Below, piece after piece: positions 41,800 through 53,297 of a stretch of 64,000 nt of DNA. Within the stretch, counting starts at the first letter, position 1. Each line of letters starts with the position of its first letter. Both the position numbers and the translations under genes were made by a program. The notes under the pieces were generated by a model. The model was given only the letters and a program-made list of their open reading frames with translations. It was not told the origin of the DNA and searched no databases. Source of the DNA: Eonycteris spelaea (taxonomy: Eukaryota; Chordata; Mammalia; Chiroptera; Pteropodidae); the NCBI GenBank assembly GCA_003508835.1, contig PUFA01000066.1, forward strand, positions 2,976,001-3,040,000, given 5' to 3'.

Positions 41800-42005
41800 C
41801 CCTTCCCGTACTCGGACTCTCCCTCTTCTTTATCTTTCTCCAAAACGCTTCATCAGCCTCCGCCGCGCCGCGTGGTGTGCTTATTTGCTGCAGCACTAGA
41901 GTGGCCACTTCCACGAAAGCAGGAAGCTTGGGATGTTTTGCTCACTGCCAGTGTCTAGAACCACGTCCTGCATATGGTCAGCGCTCAGCGAATTGTTGTC
42001 ACATG
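41800..42005 (+). mobile_element. LINE/L2 3' end, sense, diverged
   Basis: Shows 'gctcactgccagtgtctaga' and 'gtcagcgctcagcgaattgt', the L2 3' tip, with weak body similarity upstream. Confidence 0.65.
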
Positions 42006-42927
42006 TGTAAAACGCTGGAACGCGGCCTGACACGTAGGAAGTGGGCTGAGAATTAACGCTGGGAACTGGGCAACCGAAAGCGCCAAAGGCCAGCCCGCCA
42101 CGTGGGAACCGGTGTCCCCATTCCCTTTTCTGCGCATTGTTCTCCACTTCCGGATCTGCTTAGCCCTCGCTGGCCCGACGCTTCCTGTCTTCCGGCTCCG
42201 TGTTTGAAAACAGGTTGGCTCTGGCAGCTGCTATGCGTTGGCAGGTTCATGCTCCTGCGAGGGGGCTTGGTTCCCCCACCTGGCCATGGCTTATGCTGTG
42301 GCTCTAATGGTCTCTGCTCTCAGAACATTCCTCAATATCAGGGCCTGACCACGTCCCATGTCCAGGATTCCTGTCCCCCTGTTGGGAACAGCAAACAGAA
42401 CCCTCTGGCGTTGGACAGGTCCACTTGGCAGCTCAAACAGAAACGTCCTACCAACGGCACAAGGAGCCGTTGGGCAAATACTGGTCAAGTCCAGCGTGTT
42501 TGCCAAGGAGGCAGCTTTGCGATCTTTTAATCTTTCTAAGAAAGAATGAAAGGAGAGACTTAGGTTTCAGAGGCTAATTGGTGGTGTGGTGATCTCCCGA
42601 GGTCCTCATGTTCAGCCCCCTGCCACCTGGCCATCAACTCTGGGCGCCCCCCACCCCGCCCCGCTGCACCCTGTGTCCCTGGCTTCCCGAGGAGGGCCAG
42701 GAGCAGGAGAGGGGGATTGGGCCCAGGCAAAGGACAGGCTTCCTCTGTCCTCACACTCCCTTCCTCCTTCTCTCCTGACTCCCAGCCCTGTGGGGATGGT
42801 GGTGAGGGCCAGGGATGCTCAGCAGACATGGGGGCTGGGCCTGGGGTGTCCATGGTCCCTTCCTCGGGTAGCAGCCGGTGTACAGGGCTTTGTTTAACAT
42901 AACTGGGTAACCTTGGCATCTGCCTCC
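42006..42927. other. 0.9-kb unique stretch, no gene seen
   Basis: The 142-codon plus frame (42102-42530) and 129-codon minus frame (42560-42949) have no recognisable domains and no flanking splice consensus I can defend. Confidence 0.4.
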
Positions 42928-43012
42928 CAGGCCTCTGTTCAGCCCACATTTATTGAGCACCTACTATGTGCCTTGCCCCCTGGGGACAATAAAAGTCCTC
43001 GAGTAGAGTAGC
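42928..43012 (-). mobile_element. LINE/L2 3' tip, antisense
   Basis: Reads 'ccacatttattgagcaccta', 'ctatgtgccttgccccctgg' and 'ggacaataaaagtcctcgag'. Confidence 0.85.
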
Positions 43013-43079
43013 ACATAGCTTGATCTCTTTGCAGACAGTGAGGAGGCCGGGTGGGGGGGGGGTGGCTGGAGCTGAGAGA

Positions 43080-43585
43080 GGGAGGGAGAGTGGGGGAGGT
43101 GAGGTCGAGGGGCCACGGGTCCAGATCCGCAGAGCCTCCGGGCCAGGGAATTTTGGACTTCCTTCTAAGTGTGACGGAGACCCACCAGAGGAGGATCGCA
43201 CAGGAGCTGCCTTTGAAACTCATGTCACAAAAGGAGACATTGTCCTTTTGGAGGTTCCCTCTGGCTGCTCTGGGGAGAATGACACCGTAGTGGGGACAAC
43301 GAGGGTGGAGATGGGGGACCAAGGGGAGTGACTTGGCCTAGAGTGGCGGGCACGGAGGTGGTGAGAAGTGGCATTCAGGGTGTATTTTGAAAGTTGGAGC
43401 CGCAGTATTGTCTGCTAGGTGTGCTACGGAGGTCAAGGGGAAAGGGCGGAGTCCAGGACAATCTGCGGTTTCTGGCCGAGTAACTGGGAGGCTGATGGGA
43501 CCATTTTCTGTAAAGGCGGTATGGGGGGTGGGGAAGGAGCAGGCCTGGGGGACAGCTGCCATGCTCAGCTCGAGGTCCAGCCTTC
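43080..43585 (-). mobile_element. LINE/L2 body, antisense
   Basis: Reads 'gggagagtgggggaggtgag', 'aagtgtgacggagacccacc', 'tccctctggctgctctgggg', 'aggtggtgagaagtggcatt', 'gtattttgaaagttggagcc' and 'aaagggcggagtccaggaca'. The landmarks are in the right order for antisense L2. Confidence 0.82.
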
Positions 43586-43639
43586 CTTCTTCCACACCTG
43601 TCGTGTTCATCCTCCGAAAACACGGCTCTAGAGCCTGTC

Positions 43640-44070
43640 TCTGCTCTGCTCTGGAACCGTCGGTGCCCCTGCTGCCGCCTGGATGAAGTCCAAACGCCTT
43701 GGCTGAGTTAGCTGGGCCCTGCACCATCTCCTTGACCTCTGCAGCCTCGTCCCCTGTGCAGCCAACCAAGCAGAGAACCCTTGGTTCTTCAGACACACCC
43801 TGTCCCTTCACACCTCCTCAGACTCGTTCAAGCCTGGCCTGGCGGTGGAATGCCTTTTCTCACCTCAGGGGTGAGTCCAGAGGCCTTGCCTCTAATGTCT
43901 ATAGCCTTTTGTTTGTTACTTTCTCCCAGGACATATCACACAGAGCTTTGAATTACACTTATTTATATCTTCCCCTCCTCCCCGAGGGCAGAAAGGTGAC
44001 AGCTTCATTTCTGGGCTTGAGGCCAGGCTCAGAGCAGGTCCTTGTTAGCTTCTGTGGGTATCTGTGAAAG
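43640..44070 (+). mobile_element. LINE/L2, sense, diverged
   Basis: Shows 'ctggatgaagtccaaacgcc', 'ttagctgggccctgcaccat' and 'ctggcggtggaatgcctttt', with an eroded tail 'gaggccaggctcagagcagg'. Confidence 0.75.
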
Positions 44071-44149
44071 ATGCTGCATTTGCAGCTCATTGCCCTCACT
44101 CTAATTTTCCCCGGGGTGTCACCTTGCCCCTTGGTCCGCCTGGGTCAGG

Positions 44150-44578
44150 TGAGCTGACCCCATCCCCAGGGTTAGACTCCTGGCCCAGGCCTGCCCATCA
44201 GAACTTCCCAGACCTCTAGCTACATTGATGGTGGTCATATGAACCAATCAAAGCCAATAGAACCCCATTCTGTGGAATAGAAGATGTTGTTGTCTCGAGG
44301 TGGCCAAGCCAGTGGGATGTCAGCCCGGAGTGGCTGTGGCCACACTATGCCACCACGAAGCACAGCCTGCCTACAAATGCAGCCAACCAGGGCAAAGCAG
44401 AGCTGAGAGAAGGAGACGGCCCGCATCCTAAAAGCGTCACCACTGCCCCTGGATCCAGCCGTGTCTGAAGCAGACCGAGCCCTGAACTTCTTAGTCACAT
44501 AAGCCAATACATTTTTCTCTCATTCTTCTTTTGAAACCCACTTTGGGTTGGGTTTCCATTACTTGCCACCTACTAGAA
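44150..44578 (+). mobile_element. ancient LTR-like repeat, same family as 18108-18480
   Basis: Shows 'gaaccaatcaaagccaatag', 'cccctggatccagccgtgtc', 'ttcttagtcacataagccaa' and 'ttgggtttccattacttgcc'. Shared order with 18108-18480 supports a common family. MLT1-type is a guess. Confidence 0.55.
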
Positions 44579-45224
44579 TTCCTGATAAGTTAATGAGCTT
44601 TCTCCTGAATATACCTCTTGTCAGCCCACTGCCCACCTGTCCATGGCTCCAGGTGAATTTTCTCTTGAGGAACTTCTTTGAATATCTACCCATCGAGCTG
44701 TGTGTGTTTCTTTTCTTGCTCATGGATAAAATACCAGTAATGATCACTGGTTCTGGCTGCCTCAAGCAACTTTTGGAACAAGGCAGGAGGTGAATAGAAT
44801 CACCTAAAGAAGTAAAATGAGCTCTAGCTGCTGGGGGCTAAGGCTGGCCTGTGGCCCCATGGCAGCTCACTTTGGGCCTGGGCACATAAGGGAGGCTTCT
44901 CGGCCATTCTCTGCTTGATAGTGTAAGGCAAGGTCTTTCAAGCTGGACACGAAGGGCATTCTGAACTGGGACTTCCCTGTGAAGTAGCCTAACCAGGAGT
45001 CCTCCCTCAAGACTTGGTTGGGAGAGGGATTCTCAGCTACCATACTACTGGCATTGGGGCCAGACTGTCCTTTGTCACGGGAGCCATCCCGTGCATTGCA
45101 GGAAGGTTTAGCATCCCTTTCTTCTCTACCCGCTACATGCAACCAGACTCCCTGCCTGGGTTATTGACAACACAGATATCATCAGACATTGCTTAATGTC
45201 ACTTGTGGGGCAAATCACTGTAGT
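44579..45224. other. unique stretch, no gene seen
   Basis: No repeat or exon recognised. Short open frames only. Confidence 0.4.
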
Positions 45225-45310
45225 TGAGATTCTCTGTGCAGGTAGAGAAGTGCTTTGCGTAGGGTCAAGCACATAGCAAGTGCTCAATAAATACCAGTAG
45301 TGATAATGTG
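45225..45310 (+). mobile_element. MIR SINE 3' tail
   Basis: Shows 'gaagtgctttgcgtagggtc' and 'agcaagtgctcaataaatac', ending 'cagtagtgataatg'. Confidence 0.82.
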
Positions 45311-45784
45311 ATCATGGGGCTGAGGAGGATTGTTTAGGAATTTGAGTGTTTCAGTGAGAGTCAGATCTGGCTCACTTAAGCAGCAGTTTGTTGAAGGAAC
45401 ATGGAGGAAGGGGGAGAAGCAGGTCAAAAGCATAGAAACGGTGGTGGTTCAGAGGGTCCAGATAGCACAAGATGGATGTGCTGACAGCAGCAATGAGCTA
45501 TTCCTTGTTTTAGCCATTCTTCCCACTTTCTCCTTCCTAACAGACCCCATTTTGCTCAGACACTCTCCCACCCCCATCTCATAGACTCGGAGAAGATGGG
45601 CTTCAGCCAAGCTCGGAGGGATGGGTCCCAGTTGTTTTAAATCAATCACAGTGGCCCCTTGCTTTTTGCCAGTGATCGGTTTAAGCTGCACTGGGATGTA
45701 ATTCTGGCCAAAGGTCCCGCTGGGAATTCTGGGAAAGGTTCCCTTGCTCTTCAAAATGGTCAGGGGCGTATTGTCCTTCATATA
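45311..45784. other. unique stretch, no gene seen
   Basis: Open frames of 84 (plus) and 110 codons (minus) overlap here without recognisable domain. Confidence 0.4.
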
Positions 45785-46000
45785 ATGTGGGATTTCCTTC
45801 TTTAAGGTTGAATGCTATTCCGTTGCACGTAAATACCATAGTTTCTTCATCCATTCATCTGTCGATGGACATTTGGGTTGTTTCCACATCTTGGCTATTG
45901 CGAGTAATGCCACGGTGAACATGGGAGTACAGATAACTTTTTGAGATCCTGATTTCAATTCTTTTGGATAAATACCCAGAAGTGGAATTGCTGGATCATT
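45785..46000 (-). mobile_element. inverted 5' segment of an L1
   Basis: Reads 'gaatgctattccgttgcacg', 'ttcatctgtcgatggacatt', 'cacatcttggctattgcgag' and 'cagaagtggaattgctggat', which is reversed L1. It abuts a sense L1 segment at 46001 whose position in the element is directly 3' of it. Confidence 0.88.
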
Positions 46001-46282
46001 ACGCTAAGTAAAATAGGCTAGTCACAGAAGGACAAATCCTGCATGATTCCACTTACATGAGGTATCTAAAATAGTGAAACTCAGAAGCAGAGAGAGTGGT
46101 GGCTGTCATAGGGGAACGGGGAGTTGCTGTCCCACAGGCATAAAGTTTTAGTTGTGCAAGATGAGTTCAGTTCTAGAGATCTGCTCTAAGTTTCATCTAT
46201 AGTTAGCAGTATTGTGTTGTACCCTTAAAAATTTCATTAAAAGAATAGATCTCATGTTTAATGCTCTCACTACAATAAAAAA
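46001..46282 (+). mobile_element. sense 3' segment of the same L1
   Basis: Reads 'cattacgctaagtaaaatag' across the junction, 'ttccacttacatgaggtatc', 'tctagagatctgctctaagt' and 'tagatctcatgtttaatgct', ending in an A-run near 46275. With 45785-46000 it forms a 5'-inverted L1, the pattern explained by twin priming. Confidence 0.88.
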
Positions 46283-46858
46283 AGAGCACTTATAAAACAT
46301 TACGTAAAGTTCTCAATGATACCAATATCAAAAAAAATTTATGTATAAAAGTTCTTGGATAAAAGGGAAAAAACAGGCTCTTCCCTCCTAGTGGGGAGAT
46401 GTCATGATGTTAGGAGAAGTGGCAGCCATATTGAGTCAAGGAGGAGAGTCGGCTGGAGGGCAAAGCCCAAGTCCCAGTACCTGGGTCCTTGTAGATGTCA
46501 CTAAAGGGCTGAATTAACCAGGCCCTGATTCCCCCTCACTTCCGGCGGTATATGAGATAATAAGTGTCTTTATTTTTAAAGCTCTGTAGGTTGGATTTTT
46601 ATTCTTTCAGCCAAAATGCCAAAGCCCATGGATGAGTTGTTGTTTTTTTTTTTTTTTTTTTCCAAATTGCCCTTGACATTTCCTCTTGCCTTCTAAGTAA
46701 CACAGAGGGGCTCACTGTCACTGCCAGAGAGGTCGGACACCAGGGTCCTTGTCTGGCTGCCAGACATATTCTGTGGACTGAGGATGTACTCGAGGCTTGA
46801 GCAGGAGAAAAACTCCCAGGAGACCACCTGCCAGCTCCTCCATACAGTTCAGACTTTG
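46283..46858. other. unique stretch with a T-run
   Basis: No repeat body recognised beside the roughly 20-base T-run at about 46642-46661. No gene seen. Confidence 0.4.
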
Positions 46859-47025
46859 TCCTTCTGTGCCTTGGTTTCTCCATCTGTGATCTGGAAGTGG
46901 TAATGGGGCCACCTGTTTCACAGGGTATTATGAGGATTAAATGAGTTATTTCCTGTAAAGTAACACACACAACACCTGTTCAGGCACATGGTAAATGCTG
47001 ATTTTGCCACTGTTATCATTACTTG
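46859..47025 (+). mobile_element. MIR SINE, core and tail
   Basis: Shows 'gccttggtttctccatctgt', 'attatgaggattaaatgagt' and 'ggcacatggtaaatgctgat'. Confidence 0.9.
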
Positions 47026-47769
47026 GGCAGAGGGGTGAAGAAACTTGGGCTGACATGGTGGTGGGGGGAAAAATGAGACTGGCAGCCTCGAGAGGTGAGA
47101 CTGGGGTGGAAATAAAGGATTCACCAAAACAGATACAGAAGCTCTAAGGAGAAGCATGAACCTCTGAGACTCCCCTGAGGTGTTGGGGAGGCATCAGAGT
47201 CTCGGTCTTGGGAGGAAAGCGCCTTTCTCTTTGGAAGTGGAAGAAGAGTCCTAGGAAGGCGAGAGGCTGAGGGACACCTCACATGGAGCCAGCAACAGCC
47301 CAGGAAGTGTTCACTCCTCCTTCCAAAGACCCCGCAGTGTCACAGGCTCCGGGGCCTCCAGCTTGAGGCCATGGGGATCCTCCCACGCCCTCCAGTGCCT
47401 CCAGCCTTCAGGCCTGGTCTGGGGCTTCCCCTTACCCAGCCAGACTCTCATCACTTCCACACTGTGCCCCGAAAACCTTCCTGGCCCCCAGGATCCATAC
47501 CTGGCTCTCTCAGGGAATCAGAAGGCCTTGCTATCACCGGATGGATTGAGCAACTCAAGCGAATGTGCATTTTCCAGCTCGAGCTAACCACCATTCATTC
47601 ACTTCCCGTCATGCTCTTTGATGAGTCGGTTCCTTATACTTCTCAAGGGACACCATGACCCTTCTTGTGAACTCTCCATGATGCAGCCTGGAACCTGAGT
47701 CACCCTGAGATAGCACCTTCATTCACTTTGGTCCTGGAAGCCCCTGGCCTGCTTCACAGATGGAAACAA
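47026..47769. other. unique stretch, no gene seen
   Basis: Open frames of 74 and 95 codons near 47370 overlap each other in different frames and resemble no protein family I know. Confidence 0.4.
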
Positions 47770-47978
47770 ATAATGATAATGATGATGATAATGGTGACGA
47801 TATGATGTTAGCTGCCAGTTCTAACAGTGTCCTGAACACTTTCATGTACTGACTTTGAGGTGGGTGCCGTGCTTATCCTCATATTGTAGATGAGGAAACT
47901 GAAGTCCAGACAGGTTGAGTAGCTTGCTAATAAGGGAAGGAGCCACGACTTGAACCCAAGCAGTCTGGCTTAGAAATT
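47770..47978 (-). mobile_element. MIR SINE, antisense, nearly full length
   Basis: Reads 'aataatgataatgatgatga', 'tgtcctgaacactttcatgt', 'agatgaggaaactgaagtcc' and 'cgacttgaacccaagcagtc'. Confidence 0.9.
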
Positions 47979-48039
47979 AAATCATATTTAGTTAATCATT
48001 TAACAAAATTGGAAATTCTATTTTAAAATATATTTTTCG

Positions 48040-48175
48040 GTTCTTTCATGCATCAGATATTTCCATAGTAGATACTGTGTGTCACCAGGTGCTTTTCATA
48101 GGGGACGTAGAAGTGAACAAACAGGTAAGGTCCCCGTCCCCTGGAGCCCGAGGTCCAGTGAATACAGTCAGTCAG
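48040..48175 (-). mobile_element. LINE/L2 3' tip, antisense
   Basis: Reads 'gtagatactgtgtgtcacca', 'gacgtagaagtgaacaaaca' and 'aaggtccccgtcccctggag'. Confidence 0.8.
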
Positions 48176-48387
48176 TCGAGGACTTGAACATGTGACATCG
48201 AGACTGCCTGTACCTATACAAAGCAGAGCTGTCCGAGATTCTCAGGTGGAAGCACTGTGGCCTTTCTAGGTTTATTCACCCAAATACAGTCCTTTCAAGA
48301 ATATACCTTAACCCAGGGCCTCCTCCTGCAAAGTTAAGGTATTAGGATATGAGGAGAGAGACCAAAGGACCTTGAGGGGCCTCGTGA

Positions 48388-48560
48388 TATCACGGTAGAC
48401 ACATGGCTGTGGGGTCAGACCACTGGCTCCAGATCCCAGCTCTGGCCCTCGTCAGCGTGTGACCCAGTGCAGGTCATGTCCTTCTCTAAAAGCCTCAGTT
48501 TCCTCATCCGGAAATAGGAACAATGCACTGTGCCATGGCCATTGTGAGGGTAAAGGACGT
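48388..48560 (+). mobile_element. MIR SINE, sense
   Basis: Shows 'cacggtagacacatggctgt', 'ctccagatcccagctctggc', 'agcgtgtgacccagtgcagg' and 'cctcagtttcctcatccgga'. Confidence 0.9.
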
Positions 48561-48882
48561 CTTTGTGGAATACTATGAGTTAAAATATGTTTGCAGTTTA
48601 CCTCCTGGTCAGCTTAGTGATTCCAGAAAGGCCAAACATTGAAGGTTCATTGTCTTTGCAAACCTCAGCTGGGCTCAAATGAGCATCACAGGCCTAACTG
48701 GCAGAGGATCCCAGCAAGGGAGGTGACTGGATGATGATCGTGGGGACCTGGAGAGGCAGCCATGACTCAGTTTCCATGACGAATGCACCCTAGTCACGCC
48801 AGAAAGCCATTGTCCTCAAGAGAAGCCAGAAATCCAGATCTTTATATCAACATTCCCAATTTTCCAGTTAAGAAAACCATCA
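48561..48882. other. unique stretch, no gene seen
   Basis: No repeat or gene recognised. Confidence 0.4.
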
Positions 48883-49605
48883 GCCTACCACCCCACGCCT
48901 TCTAGAATGGCTATGATCAAAAAGACGGATAGTAACGAGTGTCGGAGAGAATGTGGAGACATAGGAACCCTATACTGCTGATGGGATTGTAGGAATGGCG
49001 CAGCCACTTTGAAAAACAGTCTGGCAGTTCCCAAAAAGGTTAAACATGGTTACCATACGATCCAGCAATTCCATTCCTAGGTAGATATCAAAGAGAATTG
49101 AAAACCTATGTCCACATAAAAACTTACACATGAATGTTCACGGCAGCATTCTTCATGACAGCCCAAACATGGAAACAACCCAAATGTCCATCAACTGATG
49201 AATGGATAAGCAAAATGCGGCGTATCTGTACAACGGACTACTGTTTAGCAATGAAAAAGAGTGAAGTCCCGATCATCATCCACGCTGCAACGTGGATGAA
49301 CCTGGAAAACGTGTTAGGCGAAAGAAGTCAGACACAAAAAGCCACATGATGTAGGGTTCCACTTATATTAAATGTCCAGAATAGGCAAATTTATGGACAC
49401 AGAAAGTAGATCAGGAGCTGCCAGGGGTTGGGATGAGGGGAAATGACGAGCGACTGCTAATGGGTATGGGGTATTTGGTGGGGTAAAACAGCCTGTGGTG
49501 ACAGTGGCACAATTCGGTGAGTGTACGGAAAATCATTGACCTGTACACTGTAAATCAGTGAATTGTATGGTGTGTGGATTATAACTCAATAACGCTGCTA
49601 AAATA
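48883..49605 (+). mobile_element. 5'-truncated L1, sense
   Basis: Reads 'gtcggagagaatgtggagac', 'cgatccagcaattccattcc', 'gcccaaacatggaaacaacc', 'caacgtggatgaacctggaa', 'ggcaaatttatggacacaga' and 'gtggattataactcaataac'. Its 3' end is the same type as the L1 at 23675-24030. A 71-codon ORF2 remnant (49134-49349) is not functional. Confidence 0.93.
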
Positions 49606-50387
49606 AGAAAAGTGTTGGCCTCACAGAGCTCCCTGGTGGGCCAGAGTCAACCGCAGGCCATGCTTTTCCGTTCTCTGGTTAAGGAGGTCATCCTCCGTTA
49701 TCCGGACATTCAGCAACTCGGAACACTCTGTTCCCGCAGAGCAGGAGGGACTGCCCCAGAAGGCAGAATTTCCTCCTGAGGCTCAGCACGCCCTGAAGTG
49801 CTCTGGACACTTCCCTTTTTGCTCCTTTTAAAAATAAACTATTAAATGCAAGAAGAGAAAGGTTCTGTTTGTTCCCTTCTAGCCCCAAACGAGAAGGAAA
49901 TAGAGCAGGATGAGATTGTGGTTCAGGTCAGCCCTGGAGTCCTGCAGCGCAGGCCTGGCATCTTCCGTTGTGTGCGTCTGGAAAAGTTCTGGAATCCGGT
50001 GTATGGGCATGGCGGGGTGGGGGCTGCTTTCCTGCCCCCTTCCTTCTCACTGCCTCGCCTCTGTGCAAAGTGAAGAAGAGACAGAACCCTGAGCATAAGA
50101 AAGGTGGCAGTGATCCTAGAGGAGGGGGTTGGGCTGGGAGGCCGTTTGAGAAGTCACCCTCTCACCCTGTGGACCTGCAGGAAAACAACCACAGTCAGGC
50201 CAGAACAGAGAGCCCCCAGGAGGAAGCCTGAGCCTTTTCTGGGGTGAGATCATGGAGGGGGCTGTGGAGAGATGATAGTGCTGGGGAGAGACCAGGGGAG
50301 GCCTTGGAAAGCCTGTGTGGCTGAGAGGAGATTCAGCCAGGCAAAGGCTGACCCGAGTCCTGACTGGGTTTGTGACTAGCTAATATT
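49606..50387. other. unique stretch, no gene seen
   Basis: Three overlapping plus-strand frames at 49846-50231 reflect an open GC-rich segment, with no domain or splice evidence. Confidence 0.4.
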
Positions 50388-51000
50388 TCTTCACTCATAG
50401 ACCACAGCTGAGCACCTACTATGTGCCGGGCACTGGCTAGGTGGTGAGGGACGCTCAGTCTCTGTGCTCACGGTGTTGGAGTTCTAGTGGGAGAGACAGG
50501 CACTGGACCAAGGAGCAGTGCACCCAGTATAGGATGCTGCGTGGGAGGGTCTTGAGGATAGCAGGGCGAACCAGGGCCGGTGCTTTAACAGGGCGATCCG
50601 GGAAGGCCTCTCCGGGGAGGTGACGTTTCAGCTGAGACTTCAGTGGAGACGTATCTGAGGCAGAAGAACTGCAAATGCAAAGGCCCAGAGGCTGGAGAGT
50701 GCCGGGCGTGACAGAGGCCACTGTGGCCGGGCAGGAGGAGGAGGTGGAGGTCAGGGAGGTCGGAAGGGGCCAGACCAGGCAGGCCATGTGGGCTGTTATG
50801 TGGACTTGGGCTTCCCTCTGAGTGAGGTGGGAGCCACGGACGGTTCTGGGCAGAGGAGGCCCTCATCCAGTGTAGGTCCTAACAGGATCCTCTGGTCCCC
50901 GGCAGAGAATGGACTATTGGCAAAAGCAGGGAAGCCAGGGAGGAGGTGACAGTGGCTGGCCAAGGGCAGTAGCAATAGAGGTGGGAAGAAGTGGTCACTG
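50388..51000 (-). mobile_element. LINE/L2 3' region, antisense, long copy
   Basis: Reads 'gctgagcacctactatgtgc', 'ggagttctagtgggagagac', 'gtgacgtttcagctgagact', 'tgcaaatgcaaaggcccaga', 'ggggccagaccaggcaggcc', 'aacaggatcctctggtcccc' and 'gaggtgggaagaagtggtca'. About 610 bp in correct antisense order. Confidence 0.94.
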
Positions 51001-51054
51001 TTTTCTCTCATTGCACAACCTACCTGCTACCCAGAGACAAAACAGGCAAAACCA

Positions 51055-51655
51055 GGAAGATTCTACACATACGAGACACACAGACACACACACGCACACT
51101 CTACATACATATAGATTCAATGCGTGCTATATAAACACATACATTCTACATACACATAGACCCTATGCATATATTATATACACGAATATTCTACATATCT
51201 ACATATCTACTCAGATATCTTTTATACATATATCTATATACATATAGACCCTACACACATATGTATATACATATATTGCATACACATATTTTGTACACAT
51301 ATAAATGTATTCTACATATATATAGGTCCTACACATATATACATATATTTTGCATACATATAGACCCTCCGGATATATTATATACACATATATAGTCTAA
51401 ATACATATAGGCCATATATATTTATACACATATGTATTTTATATACATACAGATCCTACATATATTCTACATACATACAGATTCTACACATATACCCCTA
51501 TATTTTATATTCACATAGTTCTACATATATGCTGTACACACATGTAGAGTCTACACATGTTACGCACATACAATCTATACACGTAGAGATTTCACACCTG
51601 TACAATACCTACATGTGTGTATTCTTCACACATACAGATTCAACACATCTATGAT
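51055..51655 (+). repeat. degenerate TA/CA-rich minisatellite, about 600 bp
   Basis: The word 'catatagaccctacacacat' and variants (tagaccctatgca, taggtcctacaca, tagaccctccgga, cagatcctacata, cagattctacaca, tagagtctacaca) recur at spacings of roughly 30-90 bases, separated by 'catatatattatatacaca'-like sequence. It starts from a CA-rich tract near 51060 and changes gradually, as in an old expanded array. Spurious Ile/Tyr/His-rich frames cross it. Confidence 0.85.
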
Positions 51656-51719
51656 AAACCAAGTGGACCTCGAGGGCACACCCAGGGTCAGCAGGCCTCG
51701 CTCCTGGAGGGGGCACAGC

Positions 51720-51925
51720 TCTGGAGTTAGGGAGTGCGGACCCTGCCGCTGGGGAGCTGCGTGACTCAGGACTTGCTTCTCTGGTCCTCACTGCTGCATC
51801 TTTGAAATGGGATGACAATGCCTGCCTCGCAGGGCTGTTGGGAGGACCAGATGAGATCACCGTGTATGCAAAGCAGCTGGCCGCTGCAGGAGCTGGGACT
51901 ATCTATTAACAGTCATCACACTAAT
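51720..51925 (+). mobile_element. MIR SINE, sense
   Basis: Shows 'ctggagttagggagtgcgga', 'tgcgtgactcaggacttgct', 'tttgaaatgggatgacaatg' and 'gctgttgggaggaccagatg'. Confidence 0.85.
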
Positions 51926-52189
51926 AACGAGGTCTGTTTTGAGGCCGAGCAAACCCCACAGGGCACCTTCCTGGAACAAGGGTGCACGCACACACCGGCA
52001 CGCCCACTCTGCTGCTTGGGGTGTGTGGGAAAGGGGGCTGACCCGCCACCTCTGTATGGGCAGGATGGACCAAGATCTGCAGCAGAAACCTGTGAGTCAG
52101 TGACAGGCATAGAACAGTTAATGGGCGTGCCACCATGGCTACGGTAATGATGGAGAGATAGAAGCTTAGATAATGTCCGGAAAGCAGGT

Positions 52190-52640
52190 GGATTAGTCAG
52201 GGCTCTCTCGGTTCCAAGGGACAGAAACCCAGCTCAAACCGGTTTAAGCGAAAGAGAATTTATTAGGTCATGTAAAAAAAGAAAATTCCAGGAGTGTTGC
52301 TTCAGGCACAGCTGGATCCAGGTGCTTGAATGATCCTCCTGGCTTTTCCATGTCTTTCTGGAAGGTTAAATGAGTTAATGAATATATATGTGAACCACTA
52401 CACAGCAGCGCACACATCTAATGCTCTGTAATATTAGCTATTATTTTATTACTGCTATTACTGCGACTACTTTCATTGTTACCTTATCAGTCTAGCAACT
52501 CAGAAAAAGTAAGTGCTTTATCTTCCTATAAAAGTCCCAGGACTGGTTCTCATTGGCTTAGGTTGGGTCGTGTGGCTATCTCTGAACCAAACCCTGTGGG
52601 CCGTGGTCAGGTTCTGTGACCATCAGGTTGTGACAAGGTT
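52190..52640 (-). mobile_element. ancient LTR-like repeat with a MIR inside
   Basis: Shows 'gattagtcagggctctctcg', 'agagaatttattaggtcatg', 'ggcacagctggatccaggtg' and, beyond an interruption, 'aaaagtcccaggactggttc' with 'tggttctcattggcttaggt'. The same start occurs at 59209. Class is inferred; the family is not named. Confidence 0.5.
52365..52475 (+). mobile_element. MIR 3' part nested in the LTR-like repeat
   Basis: Reads 'ggttaaatgagttaatgaat', 'cagcgcacacatctaatgct' and 'ttagctattattttattact'. The host repeat resumes after about 52490. Confidence 0.65.
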
Positions 52641-52849
52641 GATGTGACCATCTTTGAGGCTGGGGATGGGGTCAGCTCCACTCAAACCCCATGAACTGAA
52701 AATGGAGAGGGGTTCAGCAGAAAATGGGGGCCGGCCAGGCACAGCCATCCCCCTGTGGACATTTCCCACCCTGCCTCCCCTCTCCTGCAGCTTCACCTGG
52801 GGCTCCTGAGGCCTAGGTCCCCCCAGAATTACCTTCTTTACACAAAGGC

Positions 52850-52985
52850 GGCCTTTAGACTTAGATAGACCTGGACGTGATACCCAGTTCCATTGCTTAA
52901 TTAGCTCCACTTTCCTGTGCCTCAGTTTCCCCATCTGTGAAATAGGACAATAATCACACCTCCTTAATTCAATAAATGTCTCCTG
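52850..52985 (+). mobile_element. MIR SINE, sense
   Basis: Shows 'acctggacgtgatacccagt', 'ctgtgcctcagtttccccat' and 'ctgtgaaataggacaataat'. Confidence 0.9.
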
Positions 52986-52999
52986 GAACATTGTATCCA

Positions 53000-53200
53000 A
53001 CATTTATTGTGTCTCGGTAGCCTCAACACTTTTTATGTATTAATTCATTTGACCATCACGACAATAACCCTGCGAGTTAGTATAACTGTTCAAATTTTAC
53101 AGATGGGGAAACTGAGGCATGAGCGGTACAGTCGCTCATATAAAGTCAACCAGCCAGGGCATGGCAGAGCTGGCCGTAGAGCCCCAGACTATGGATTAGG
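53000..53200 (-). mobile_element. MIR SINE, antisense
   Basis: Reads 'aacatttattgtgtctcggt', 'tatgtattaattcatttgac', 'ttacagatggggaaactgag' and 'ggcatggcagagctggccgt'. It faces the MIR just upstream tail to tail. Confidence 0.9.
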
Positions 53201-53297
53201 ACATGAGGCTCAGCGGCTGTCGTATAATAGGTACTTTATAGCAGCTGTTGTATAGTAGGTGCTTTATATGTGAAAGCTGTTCCTAGTAAGGTATGTC

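Noticed and set aside
49134..49349. 71-codon frame in L1
   Set aside because: Remnant of the last part of L1 ORF2 in a 5'-truncated copy.
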